Source of the DNA: Arthrobacter sp. 35W
GTDB lineage: Bacteria; Actinomycetota; Actinomycetes; Actinomycetales; Micrococcaceae
Length of the DNA: 64,000 bases
Direction: 5' to 3'
Assembly (NCBI RefSeq): GCF_000482545.1
Contig: NZ_KI519455.1
Span: 1,673,247-1,737,246 of the forward strand
The position numbers and the translations under genes are program-made. The notes below the pieces were generated by a model. It was not told where the DNA came from. It did not search any database and was given only the letters and a program-made list of their open reading frames with translations. Below, piece after piece: positions 32,343 to 40,504 of this stretch (within the stretch, counting starts at the first letter, position 1; every line of letters starts with the position of its first letter).

Positions 32343-34375
32343 ACCTCGATCTCCGGCTGGAGCCGCTTCAGCGTCCAGAACTTGTGCTTGTTCACGGCCA
32401 GCAGCGACAGCGCCAGCCCCACCAGCGTGTAGCCCAGCAGCCCGAACACGATGGGGACCAGTGTGGCCAGGTCGGCGCCGTAGATCAGATGCCGCATGCC
32501 CTCCACCACATGCCCCATGGGCAGGATCTGGTGCATGATGTGCAGCGGCTCCGGGGTGGTCTGCCAGGGGAAGGTGCCACCGGAGGAGACCAGCTGGAGC
32601 ACCAGCAGGATCAGCACCACAAACTTGCCCGGGGTGCCCATCAGCGCCACGATGCCCTGGATCAGGGCCGTGAAGGCCATGGCCGCCAGCAGCAGCAGGC
32701 CCAGTGTCAGCCACGGATGCGCCGGTTCCAGCCCCAGACCGAAGTGGACGACGGCGTACAAGAGCAGTGCCTGGCCGACGGAGACCACCAGGAACGGCAG
32801 CCAGCCGCCGACGGCGATCTTCCATGAGGGGGCGTTGGAGGCCAGAGCGCGGGTGGTCAGCGGCCGCATGGCCTGGACCAGCATGAACGCGCCGATCCAC
32901 AGAGCCAGCACCAGGAAGAACGGGGCGAGCCCGGAGCCGTAGTTGGCGGCGGTGGCCAGGGAGGTGTTGCTGACCTTGATGGGGCTGGCAATGACGGATG
33001 ACGCGATGTTCTTCTGCGCATCGTTGGGGTTGGGGACCGAGGAAGCCCCGGCGCCGAGCTGGCTGGCAAGCTCCGCCGCGCCGTCGGAGAGTGCGCCGGC
33101 GCCGTTGCTGAGGTCGCCTGCGCCGGCGTCGAGCTTGTGCGCCCCGGCCGCCAGCTGGTTGGCGCCGTCCAGAGCCGTGTCCTGGCCGGCAGCCAATGTG
33201 GCCGCCCCATCCGCCAGTGATGCAGCCCCTGCGCTGGCTTGGCCGATGGCACCGGTCAATGCGGGTGTGGCCCCGGCCAGCGTGGCCGCGCCGTCGGAAA
33301 CCTGCTGCGCCCCGCCAGCCAGTTTCGCGATGTCTCCCGCGTCGGTGGCCAGTTTGTTCTTCAGCTCCTGGACGGGGGCGCTGGTGCCAAGATTGGCCAC
33401 GGCCGCGGAAATCTCACTGTGCTGCGCCGGCGTCAGGACGCCGTCGGCCAGCATCTGGTTGAGCTTGGCGGTGACGGCACTGGCAGCCGCGGCGTCAATG
33501 TCCGAGAGGGTGCCGACGGTGTTCTGCACCTTGGCGTTGAGGGCGGCGTTGCCGGCCGCCACCTGCGCGGCGCCAGTGGCCAGGGCTTGGGTGTCCGCCG
33601 GCAAAGTCGATGTCTTGCTCTTGAGCTCGCCCAGCCCGGAGTTGAGGGTGGCCGCGCCGTCGGAAAGTTGGTGTGCGCCGGTGGTGAGCTGTACCTGGCC
33701 GGCCACCAGTTTGTCGGCGCCGGTGGCCAGGTCCCCGGTGCCCTGGTGGAGGGTGGCGGCCCCATCCTTGAGCTTCGCGGCGCCGTCGGCCAGTTGCTGC
33801 GCACCGTCAGCGGCCTGGACGAGCTTGCCGTGGATGGTTCCGTAGCCGGAGAGCAGGGCATCGGCCGTCTGCTCACCCACCTGCTGGGCCACCGAGGCGT
33901 GGACCTGGGTGGTCACCTTGTCCACGATGTTGGTCAGCAGATAGTTGTTGGCGTCGTTGGTGGTGACGCTGAGGATGGCCTGTTGGGCCGAGTCAAAGTC
34001 CTCCGGAGAGGCCAGATTGGCCGAGAAATTGGAGGGGATCACCAGTGCGAAGGCGTACTCGCCGGATTCTACGCCGTGGTTGGCCGCCTCGGGCGAATCC
34101 ACAGTGGTCCAGTCGAACTTGTGCCCATCGATGAGGTTCTTGGCCACCTCTTGGCCGACGTCCAGGCGCTTGCCGTCGGAGGTGGTGGCGCCCTGGTCCT
34201 GGACCACAATCGCGGCCTTGAGCTGGTCGAGGTTGGAGTAGGGGTCCCAGTTCGCATAGAGGTAGACGGCCCCGTAGAGCAGCGGAACCATGGTGAGCGC
34301 GACGATGGTCAGCTTGGGCAGCAGCCCGCCTGTCATGCGCTTGAGTTCGGACATTGCCAGCCGCAGCACCGTCAT
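32339..34375 (-). CDS. YhgE/Pip-domain membrane protein
   Basis: A 678-residue protein. TM1 near residues 20-42 (LTIVALTMVPLLYGAVYLYANWDPYSNLD) is followed by a large extracellular region built from repeats of about 7-11 residues such as LADGAAKLKDGAATLHQG, which are helical. About five further TM segments lie at 485-665, with the ABC-2-like membrane domain. YhgE/Pip proteins serve as phage-infection protein or peptide/ESX-linked exporters. Its start overlaps the stop of an ATPase-like gene, so the two probably form an ABC-type complex. Confidence 0.88.
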   Translation of the reverse strand: MTVLRLAMSELKRMTGGLLPKLTIVALTMVPLLYGAVYLYANWDPYSNLDQLKAAIVVQDQGATTSDGKRLDVGQEVAKNLIDGHKFDWTTVDSPEAANHGVESGEYAFALVIPSNFSANLASPEDFDSAQQAILSVTTNDANNYLLTNIVDKVTTQVHASVAQQVGEQTADALLSGYGTIHGKLVQAADGAQQLADGAAKLKDGAATLHQGTGDLATGADKLVAGQVQLTTGAHQLSDGAATLNSGLGELKSKTSTLPADTQALATGAAQVAAGNAALNAKVQNTVGTLSDIDAAAASAVTAKLNQMLADGVLTPAQHSEISAAVANLGTSAPVQELKNKLATDAGDIAKLAGGAQQVSDGAATLAGATPALTGAIGQASAGAASLADGAATLAAGQDTALDGANQLAAGAHKLDAGAGDLSNGAGALSDGAAELASQLGAGASSVPNPNDAQKNIASSVIASPIKVSNTSLATAANYGSGLAPFFLVLALWIGAFMLVQAMRPLTTRALASNAPSWKIAVGGWLPFLVVSVGQALLLYAVVHFGLGLEPAHPWLTLGLLLLAAMAFTALIQGIVALMGTPGKFVVLILLVLQLVSSGGTFPWQTTPEPLHIMHQILPMGHVVEGMRHLIYGADLATLVPIVFGLLGYTLVGLALSLLAVNKHKFWTLKRLQPEIEV

Positions 34376-35172
34376 CAGTGGGACTCCTCTTCATCGGACC
34401 GGTCTGCACCAGGTGTGGAGGCTGGTTCAACGGCCGGTTCCAAGGCAGGTTCAACGGCCGGGATGGCGGCCGTTGGCGGTGCCGGATCTGCGGCCGGTTC
34501 CGGTTCGGGTTCCGCAGCCGGGGCCGGTGCCGGTTCGGGCACGCTGGGCTCCTGCTCCGCGCCGACGTAGGCGGCATCGCCCTCCCACCCGTCGGGGATG
34601 CGGCCGACGACGGCGATGACCGCCAGGTCCCGCTCCGCGCCGGCGGCAAGGCCCTGGAGGTAGGGCAGCCACTGGCCCTCATCGGAGGTGTGGCGGTCCG
34701 GGGAATCGACCACCAGCACGTCGACCTCGGGATTCGCCAGGGCCAGCTCGGCCAGCAGCGCCAGCAAGGCGCCGGATTCCAGCTCCTCCACCCATTTGTC
34801 CAAAATCTCCGTGTGCCCCTGGCGGACCAGCCATGCAGTCGGTTTGGTCCTGTCGCGGAACTTGCGCGGCACCAGGGCCAGATCCTCGGCCACCAGGCTG
34901 CGCACCGTCAGATGCCGCTCGGGTTCATTGACGTCGGGGGAATCGAGAACGGCGCTGTGCCGGCGCAGCCTGGCGATGCTGTCGTCGTGGCCAAGGGCGA
35001 CGCTCCCGGAGGTCGGTTTCATCCGTCCGGTGAGCGCGAGGGCCAACGCCGTCCGGCGGTCCTGGCCGTCCGCCTGGACCAGCAGCAATTTGCCACGCAC
35101 CGCTGAAAATGTGGTGGCCGGTAGAAGATTGTGATGTCTTCCGTTGACGTGGATTTGGACGGCTGACAGCAC
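34375..35172 (-). CDS. ABC-ATPase-like partner of the YhgE/Pip protein
   Basis: A 265-residue protein. An N-terminal ABC-like half (residues 1-195) has GKLLLVQADGQDRRTALALALTGRMKPTSGSVAL and a Walker B-like VDVLVVDSP. The Walker A is degenerate (QADGQDRRT in place of GxxGxGKT/S), so ATP hydrolysis is doubtful. The C-terminal 70 residues are Pro/Glu/Ala-rich. The GTG at 35172 (VLSAVQIHVNG) has a purine-rich site upstream. ATGA overlap with the next gene supports a complex. It may be a regulatory or nucleotide-binding partner. Confidence 0.65.
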   Translation of the reverse strand: MLSAVQIHVNGRHHNLLPATTFSAVRGKLLLVQADGQDRRTALALALTGRMKPTSGSVALGHDDSIARLRRHSAVLDSPDVNEPERHLTVRSLVAEDLALVPRKFRDRTKPTAWLVRQGHTEILDKWVEELESGALLALLAELALANPEVDVLVVDSPDRHTSDEGQWLPYLQGLAAGAERDLAVIAVVGRIPDGWEGDAAYVGAEQEPSVPEPAPAPAAEPEPEPAADPAPPTAAIPAVEPALEPAVEPASTPGADRSDEEESH

Positions 35173-35236
35173 AGGATCTTCTTTCTGTCGGGGCGGGGGG
35201 TCATGCCAACGTATCAAACGAACCCGAGCCCCCGGT

Positions 35237-36745
35237 TCAGTCCCCGGGCGGTGGTGCGGCCCCCAGCAGGGCGCCGGCCGGGAGTCTTGCCGTGATGGCG
35301 AGGGCGGCCAGCTGGGCCAGTGCGGCCGCATCGGGGCCGGCGAAGGTGGCACCCAGCAGCCGGGAAGTGTCCGGGTCGACCAGCAGCTGGCTGAAGACAT
35401 CGGCGTGCCCACCTGCCCTCCGGGCCGGGGTGGCGTCCGCGGAGGAGACCCGGTTGAGCAGGACCGTCGGGTCCAGGCCCTGGTGCCGGGCCTGCTCCAG
35501 CGAAGGGCCGACGGCGGCAATCAAGGGATCGGTGTAGACCATCCGGGGTGCCAGGGCCGGCCCTGCGGCGCCCCGGGCGGGGGAGGCCCGTCCGTCCTCC
35601 ACGCCGGCCGCCGCCAGGATTGATGCGGCGGCCCGGCGGCCCTGGTCCGCGGCGGCCGTGCTGCTGAATGCGGCTGTGTTGGATCCGGCCGTACTGGATC
35701 CGGCTGTGTTGCTTCCGGATGTGTTGCTTCCGGCTGCGCCGGGTGCTGTGCTGCCGGATCCCGCGCTGCGCAATCCTGCGCCGGCCGCGTCGCCGGCGAG
35801 GTACAGCCAGTCCGTGCCCTGCACGAGGCCGTGGGCGTCCAGGCGCAGTGCGTCCAGGCGCAGGCCGCCGGGGCTGCCGGGACCAGAGGGTATCTCCAAG
35901 GATTCCAGCCCCAGCCCCGCCAGCAGGGGGCGGCGCGGGGTGTCCACCAGCAGTGCGTCGCAATCGACGGTGTGGCCGTTGGCCAGTTCCACCACGAGGG
36001 AGCCGCCGCCGGCCGTGGCCTTCGTGGCGCCGGTGGTGCGCCACAGCTGGATCCCATCGGCACGCATCGAGGCCGCGGCCAGCTCGACGGCCGGTGCGGG
36101 CCATCCGGGCAGCAGACCATCGGGCGCCGCGAGCACCACCCGGGAGCCAAGCCGGGCATACGCCTGGGCGATGGCCGCTGCGAGGGGCCCGCCGCCGGCC
36201 ACCACCAGGCGGTGTGGCACGGTGGCGGCGCTGAGCGCCTCGCGCGTTCCCCAGCAGGCGGCGCCCGCGGAGTGGAGTTCCTCCCCGACAGGTTCAGGCG
36301 CCGAGCCGGTGGCCAGCACCACGGCCAGGGCGGCCTCGGCCACCTCGGTGCCGCCGTCGAGCCTTGCCACCGACACCTGCCGGGGGCCGGTGATCCGGGC
36401 CCGCCCGCGCAGCAGCTGCACGCCGGCGCGTTCGAGTGTGGCGGCAGCGGCGTCGTCCTGCCAGTGGTGCACCAGAGAGTTGCGCCACTGCAGGGTGGCT
36501 GCGGCGTCCAATGTGGTGGTCACGGCGTCCTGGGCGCCGGGGACGGATTGGGCCGCCAGCAGCACCTCCCCGGGAAGCCGGAGGGCATCGAGGGGTATAT
36601 CGGCCCAATAGGCCGCAGCACCGCCGGCCAGCTCGGCCTCCACCACCGCCACCGAGAGCCCCGCGGCGGCCAGCGTCCGGCATGCCGCAAGGCCGGCCGT
36701 GCCGGCACCCACCACCACTACGTCAACCGCCACTGGCTCAGCCAT
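35237..36745 (-). CDS. FAD-dependent pyridine nucleotide-disulfide-oxidoreductase-like protein without redox cysteines
   Basis: A 502-residue flavoprotein. The FAD-binding VVVVGAGTAGLAACRTLAAAG (in part) and a second dinucleotide site LVVAGGGPLAAAIAQAYARLG are clear, and LYLAGDAAGAG near residue 320 is the FAD-contact block. The usual GGTCxxxxC redox site reads GGAAAYWADIP (41-51), with both Cys lost (Ala44, Asp49). A Gly/Ser/Thr/Ala-rich stretch of about 35 residues (327-362), coded by degenerate repeats, follows that block. The C-terminal HPT-type catalytic segment is missing. It may act as a different flavin enzyme or binding protein. Confidence 0.75.
   Translation of the reverse strand: MAEPVAVDVVVVGAGTAGLAACRTLAAAGLSVAVVEAELAGGAAAYWADIPLDALRLPGEVLLAAQSVPGAQDAVTTTLDAAATLQWRNSLVHHWQDDAAAATLERAGVQLLRGRARITGPRQVSVARLDGGTEVAEAALAVVLATGSAPEPVGEELHSAGAACWGTREALSAATVPHRLVVAGGGPLAAAIAQAYARLGSRVVLAAPDGLLPGWPAPAVELAAASMRADGIQLWRTTGATKATAGGGSLVVELANGHTVDCDALLVDTPRRPLLAGLGLESLEIPSGPGSPGGLRLDALRLDAHGLVQGTDWLYLAGDAAGAGLRSAGSGSTAPGAAGSNTSGSNTAGSSTAGSNTAAFSSTAAADQGRRAAASILAAAGVEDGRASPARGAAGPALAPRMVYTDPLIAAVGPSLEQARHQGLDPTVLLNRVSSADATPARRAGGHADVFSQLLVDPDTSRLLGATFAGPDAAALAQLAALAITARLPAGALLGAAPPPGD
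35668..35765. repeat. Degenerate tandem repeat inside the flavoprotein gene
   Basis: About 15-30-bp units of the form GGATCCGGC(C/T)GT..., TTGCTTCCGG... recur on the plus strand over about 100 bp. They code (minus strand) for the Ser/Asn/Thr/Ala-rich insert at residues 327-362. It looks like a slippage-prone expansion. Confidence 0.6.
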
Positions 36746-36773
36746 GAATGGAGCATACGACTATTAACGACGC

Positions 36774-36804
36774 GGGGCGAGGCACCGTAGTGGTGCCCCG
36801 CCCC
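36774..36804. terminator. Hairpin between nanE and the flavoprotein gene
   Basis: GGGGC...GGCACC pairs with GGTGCC...GCCCC in the 81-bp gap just 3' of the nanE stop on the minus strand. Likely the terminator of the sialic-acid operon. Confidence 0.65.
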
Positions 36805-36826
36805 TGATCAAAGGCAAGTTCCGCGG

Positions 36827-37513
36827 CTAGGCGGTGATGGCGTCCTTGAACCAGCCAGTGATGGAGGCCGGGTGGGTGATGGCGGTGCCGACAACGACGG
36901 CGAAGGCTCCGGCGTCCATGGCGGCGCGCGCCTGGGCGGGGGTGTGGATGCGGCCCTCGGCAATGAGCGGGCGGCCCAGGTCCGCGGCGGCGATGGCGGC
37001 CAGCAGTTCCAGATCCGGGCCGTGGGTCTTCTCCCGCTCGCCCGAGTAGCCGGCGAGGGTGGTGCCGATGATGTCGGCGCCGGCCTCAACGGCGGCGACG
37101 GCGTCCTCGAAGGAGCCGCAGTCCGCCATGACCAGCGCGTTGGAACCCTCGTGGATGCCGGTGATGGTCTCTTTCAGCGTCAGTCCGTCCGGGCGCGGGC
37201 GGCGGGTGCCGTCGATGGCCACGATGTGGGCGCCGGCATTGGCGCAGGAGAGCGCATGGCGCAGCGTGGGGGTGATGAAGACGCCGTCGTGGCCATCCTT
37301 CCAGAGGCCGATCACCGGCACCTCCACGGCGGCACGGGTGAACTGGATGTCAGCGATGCCCTGCACCCGGATGCCGGCGGCGCCGCCGATGACGGCGGAG
37401 GCGGCAACCTGTGCTGTGGTGCGCGGGTCGCGCATCGGCTCGCCCGGGTACGCCTGGGCGGAAACGATCAGCGCACCGGCCAGCGCATCAAGGTTGGTGA
37501 GTTTCAAGGTCAT
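36827..37513 (-). CDS. nanE: N-acetylmannosamine-6-phosphate 2-epimerase
   Basis: A 228-residue TIM-barrel enzyme that converts ManNAc-6-P to GlcNAc-6-P. Blocks: LIVSAQAYPGEPMRDPRTTAQVAASAV, VPVIGLWKDGHDGVFITPT, IVAIDGTRRPRPDG, ALVMADCGSFEDAVAAVEAGADIIGTTLAGYSG (in parts). It ends PLIAEGRIHTPAQAR and VVVGTAITHP. The start has AGGAG. It lies downstream of nanK and a nanA-like gene, giving the phosphorylating half of sialic-acid breakdown. Confidence 0.94.
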   Translation of the reverse strand: MTLKLTNLDALAGALIVSAQAYPGEPMRDPRTTAQVAASAVIGGAAGIRVQGIADIQFTRAAVEVPVIGLWKDGHDGVFITPTLRHALSCANAGAHIVAIDGTRRPRPDGLTLKETITGIHEGSNALVMADCGSFEDAVAAVEAGADIIGTTLAGYSGEREKTHGPDLELLAAIAAADLGRPLIAEGRIHTPAQARAAMDAGAFAVVVGTAITHPASITGWFKDAITA

Positions 37514-37560
37514 GGTGGCTCCTGGGTGGGATGGTCTGGGAGGCGGAAGGTGGTGGGACG

Positions 37561-38490
37561 TTAGTTCAGGACGAGGCTGGCCGCGCCGGCAATGGCTGCG
37601 GTGTTGCCCAGCGTGGCGCGCAGCACCGGGACGTCGGCCAACGGGGCCAGCAGTTCCTGGCGCAGGGCGCGCTCCATGGCGCCCCACCAGAGCTCGCCGG
37701 CATCGGCCAGTCCGCCGGAGACCACCACTACCTCGGGATCGAGGATGTTCACCATGCCGCCCACGGCCTGGCCCGCGGCGCCGGCACCGGTGCCAATGGC
37801 CTTCAGTGCCGTGGCATCGCCGGTGCGGGCCAGATCGAAGACGGCGCGGGTGTCGGGGACCTCCGCCGAGCCGCCAAAGCGCAGGTAGCTGGCGTGGATG
37901 GCCGGCCCGGAGGCGATGGCCTCCACATGCCCCACGTGGCCGCAGGAGCAGTCCAGTGCGGTGCCGTCGTGGTAGGCGTAGGGGGAGGCGAAGTGGCCCA
38001 CATGGCCGCCCACAAAGCGGTGGCCCAGCAGCGGGTGGCCGTTGACAACAAAGCTGCCGCCGACGCCGGTGCCGAAGGCCACCATCAACGAGGAGTCGGT
38101 GCCCGCCGCAGCGCCCAGCCACGCTTCGCCGAGGGCATGGGCGTGGACATCGTTGACCACCGAGACCTGAAGACCGGTGCGTGCGCCCAGCCCCGTGCGG
38201 ATGTCAGTGCCGCTCCAGCCCAGAATCGCGTCGGTGGCGGAGATGACAGTCCCGGCCGCCGCGTCAATCACGCCCGCCGAGCCCATCCCGATGGCCGAAA
38301 CCTCAATGCCCTCGGCCGCCGCGCGGCCGCGCAGTGAGGCAACCAGCGCCGCCGTAGCATCCAGGATGGCCTCCCCGCCGTCGCGGTTGCGCGTCGGCGT
38401 CTGGTCCATGAACAACACGGATCCATCAGCCCCAACCACCCCCGCCGCAGTCTTCGTCCCACCCAAATCAACGCCAATTACGTACTGCAT
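37561..38490 (-). CDS. nanK: ROK-family kinase, N-acetylmannosamine kinase (NanK-like)
   Basis: A 309-residue ROK kinase. MQYVIGVDLGGTKTAAGVV is the phosphate-binding start, and the substrate Asp is in VSVVNDVHAHALGEA. The zinc motif CxCGxxGCxE reads CSCGHVGHVEAIASG, so the third cysteine is His. It should phosphorylate ManNAc to ManNAc-6-P. AGGA precedes the ATG at 38490. The kinase role is inferred from the nanE and nanA-like neighbours; a glucokinase role is a weaker alternative. Confidence 0.88.
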   Translation of the reverse strand: MQYVIGVDLGGTKTAAGVVGADGSVLFMDQTPTRNRDGGEAILDATAALVASLRGRAAAEGIEVSAIGMGSAGVIDAAAGTVISATDAILGWSGTDIRTGLGARTGLQVSVVNDVHAHALGEAWLGAAAGTDSSLMVAFGTGVGGSFVVNGHPLLGHRFVGGHVGHFASPYAYHDGTALDCSCGHVGHVEAIASGPAIHASYLRFGGSAEVPDTRAVFDLARTGDATALKAIGTGAGAAGQAVGGMVNILDPEVVVVSGGLADAGELWWGAMERALRQELLAPLADVPVLRATLGNTAAIAGAASLVLN

Positions 38491-38576
38491 GCCATTCCTC
38501 GAAAGAGAGTTGCGGTAAAGAAAATCAAAAAAAGCAATGAATGAAGTCCGAGGGTCAAACCTAAGATTCCATCCCC

Positions 38577-38709
38577 GGTGGCGGTGCCGGAGGCGCCGTT
38601 TTGCGTAGGCGCGCATCGCGGACGCGTGTGGCGCGCCGCGAGCTCTGCGAGCAAGCGACACACCGGACGTGTCTAAGCGACGGCAAAACGGTGCGCAGGC
38701 ACCGCCACC
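38577..38709. repeat. Intergenic imperfect palindromic element D (133 bp)
   Basis: The ends GGTGGCGGTGCC...CGCCGTTTTGC and GCAAAACGGTG...GGCACCGCCACC form a 25-27-bp imperfect inverted repeat around about 80 bp that also contain short complementary tracts. It lies between nanK and the nanA-like gene and reads as a mobile or REP-like intergenic element rather than a terminator. Confidence 0.6.
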
Positions 38710-38721
38710 CAGGAAAGAGCC

Positions 38722-39651
38722 TTAGATCAGGCCGTTGCGCGCCAGGATGACCTTGACCGCAGCGGTCTCATCCTCATCCAGGGACAGCATCGGAGCGCTC
38801 ATCACGTTCGTCTTGATGATCCCCATCAGCTGCAGCGCGGTCTTGAAGGCGCCCAGGCCCGCGGCATTGCCGGACATGCGGCCAGCCTTGGGGGTGTAGA
38901 CGATCTCGAAGACGTCAGCAATGCGGTCCTGCTCGGCGGCGGCCTTGGCCCACTCGCCGGCAACAGCGGCGTCGTAGAGGCGGCGGTAGGCGGCCGGGTC
39001 AACGTTGCCCAGACCCGGAACAACACCCTGTGCGCCGCCCAGCAGGGCGCCGTCGACAACCACTTCGTGGCCGGTGAAGATGTCGAAGTTGGGGATGTCG
39101 CGGGCGGCCAGCAGCAGCTGGCGGAAGGAGACGTCATCGCCCGAGGAATCCTTCACACCGGCAATGACACCCTCGCGGCCCAGCTCAACCAGCAGGTCGG
39201 TGGGCAGCTTGAAGTGGGTGCGCACCGGAACGTCGTAGGCGAAGACGGGGACGTCGACGGCTGCGGCGATGGAACGGAAGTGCGTGCCGTTCTCCTGGGC
39301 GTTGGAGATGGCGTAGTACAGGCTGGTGGCCACGATGGCGTCGGCACCGAGGGAGATGACGCGCTGGGCTTCCTCGATGACGCGGTTGGTGGTCTGCTCC
39401 ACGGCGCCGGCGATGACCGGGACCTGGCCGGCGTTGACGCCGGCGATGGTGGTCAGGACCAGGTCGCGCTCGGCGTTGGTCATGTGGGTGACCTCGGAAG
39501 AGGAGCCCAGCACGAACAGGCCGCTGACGCCGCCCTCGAGGAGGTGCTTGGTGACGTTCTCCAGCGACGGAACGTCGATGGCGCCTTCGGCGGTGCGGGG
39601 GGTGACGACGGGCGGGATGACGCCCTGGAAACGGGAAGCGACGGTTGTCAC
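38722..39651 (-). CDS. nanA: DHDPS/NAL-family aldolase, likely N-acetylneuraminate lyase
   Basis: A 309-residue TIM-barrel lyase. The Schiff-base Lys is in IAGVKDSSGDD and the catalytic Tyr in VFAYDVPVRTH; the family start GVIPPVVTPRT and the 2-oxo-acid site LFVLGSSSEVTHMT are clear. It would split sialic acid into ManNAc and pyruvate. The family also holds dihydrodipicolinate synthase and keto-deoxy-sugar-acid aldolases, so the call rests on nanK, nanE and the importer beside it. The GTG at 39651 has TGGAGA upstream. Confidence 0.82.
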   Translation of the reverse strand: MTTVASRFQGVIPPVVTPRTAEGAIDVPSLENVTKHLLEGGVSGLFVLGSSSEVTHMTNAERDLVLTTIAGVNAGQVPVIAGAVEQTTNRVIEEAQRVISLGADAIVATSLYYAISNAQENGTHFRSIAAAVDVPVFAYDVPVRTHFKLPTDLLVELGREGVIAGVKDSSGDDVSFRQLLLAARDIPNFDIFTGHEVVVDGALLGGAQGVVPGLGNVDPAAYRRLYDAAVAGEWAKAAAEQDRIADVFEIVYTPKAGRMSGNAAGLGAFKTALQLMGIIKTNVMSAPMLSLDEDETAAVKVILARNGLI

Positions 39652-39700
39652 AGTGTTCTCCAAAATATTGATTGTTAGGTGAAAAATCTTGCGGGGGAAG

Positions 39701-40504
39701 CTAGATGTGAAGGAGCGACGGCGCGGCGCCGAGCAGCTTCTTCGTGTAGTCGTTGCTCGGGTTGTCGAAGATCTGCTCCGCGGAACCCTGCTCGACGATC
39801 TGGCCGTAGTACATGACGCAGATGCGGTCGGAGACGTAGCGGACGGTCTGGATGTCATGGCTGATGAAGACCATGCCCAGGTTCAGTTCCTTCTTCAGAT
39901 CCGAGAGCAGGTTGAGCACCTGGGCGCGGACGGAGACGTCCAGTGCGGAGGTGGGCTCATCCGCCACGATCAGGTCCGGGCCCAGGGCCAGGGCGCGGGC
40001 GATGGCCACACGCTGGCGCTGGCCACCGGAGACCTGCGACGGCGTGACCTCGGCCGCGGACTGCGGCAGACCCACCAGGGCCAGCAGTTCCTTGACCTTG
40101 GCCGAGCGGGAGGCCGCCGTGCCAATGCCGTGGACCTGCAGGGGGTCCGTGAGGATGTCGTGGATGGTCATGCGCGGGTTCAGCGCCGTTGCCGGGTCCT
40201 GGAAGACCACTGAGACGGAACGGCCGAATTCCTTGCGCATGGCGGCGTTGCGCTTGATGGCGGGCTTGCCATGGAAGAGCACCTCGCCGGAGGTCGGCGT
40301 CTGCAGACCCACCAGCACGGAGGCCAGCGTGGACTTGCCACAGCCGGACTCGCCCACGATGCCCACCGTCTCGCCGCGGCTGACGGTGAAGTCAACACCG
40401 TTGACGGCCTTGACGTAGTTCGGCTTGAACAGGCCGCCGGAACGGGTCCGGTGGTGGACGTGCAGGTCCTTCAGTTCAATGACGGGGGTGGTTGCGTTGC
40501 TCAT
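39701..40504 (-). CDS. Dpp/Opp-type ABC ATPase of sialic-acid importer (SiaI-like)
   Basis: A 267-residue ATPase with Walker A GESGCGKSTLASVL, signature VSGGQRQRVAIARAL, Walker B LIVADEPTSALD, and the oligopeptide-type C-terminal GSAEQIFDNPSNDYTKKLL. It is the second ATPase of the importer, paired with the fused permease-ATPase. ATGA overlap with that gene. Confidence 0.9.
   Translation of the reverse strand: MSNATTPVIELKDLHVHHRTRSGGLFKPNYVKAVNGVDFTVSRGETVGIVGESGCGKSTLASVLVGLQTPTSGEVLFHGKPAIKRNAAMRKEFGRSVSVVFQDPATALNPRMTIHDILTDPLQVHGIGTAASRSAKVKELLALVGLPQSAAEVTPSQVSGGQRQRVAIARALALGPDLIVADEPTSALDVSVRAQVLNLLSDLKKELNLGMVFISHDIQTVRYVSDRICVMYYGQIVEQGSAEQIFDNPSNDYTKKLLGAAPSLLHI

Noticed and set aside
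35668-35765. Possible CRISPR or regulatory repeat
   Set aside because: The units are degenerate, short, in frame and inside a coding region, so a coding expansion is more likely.
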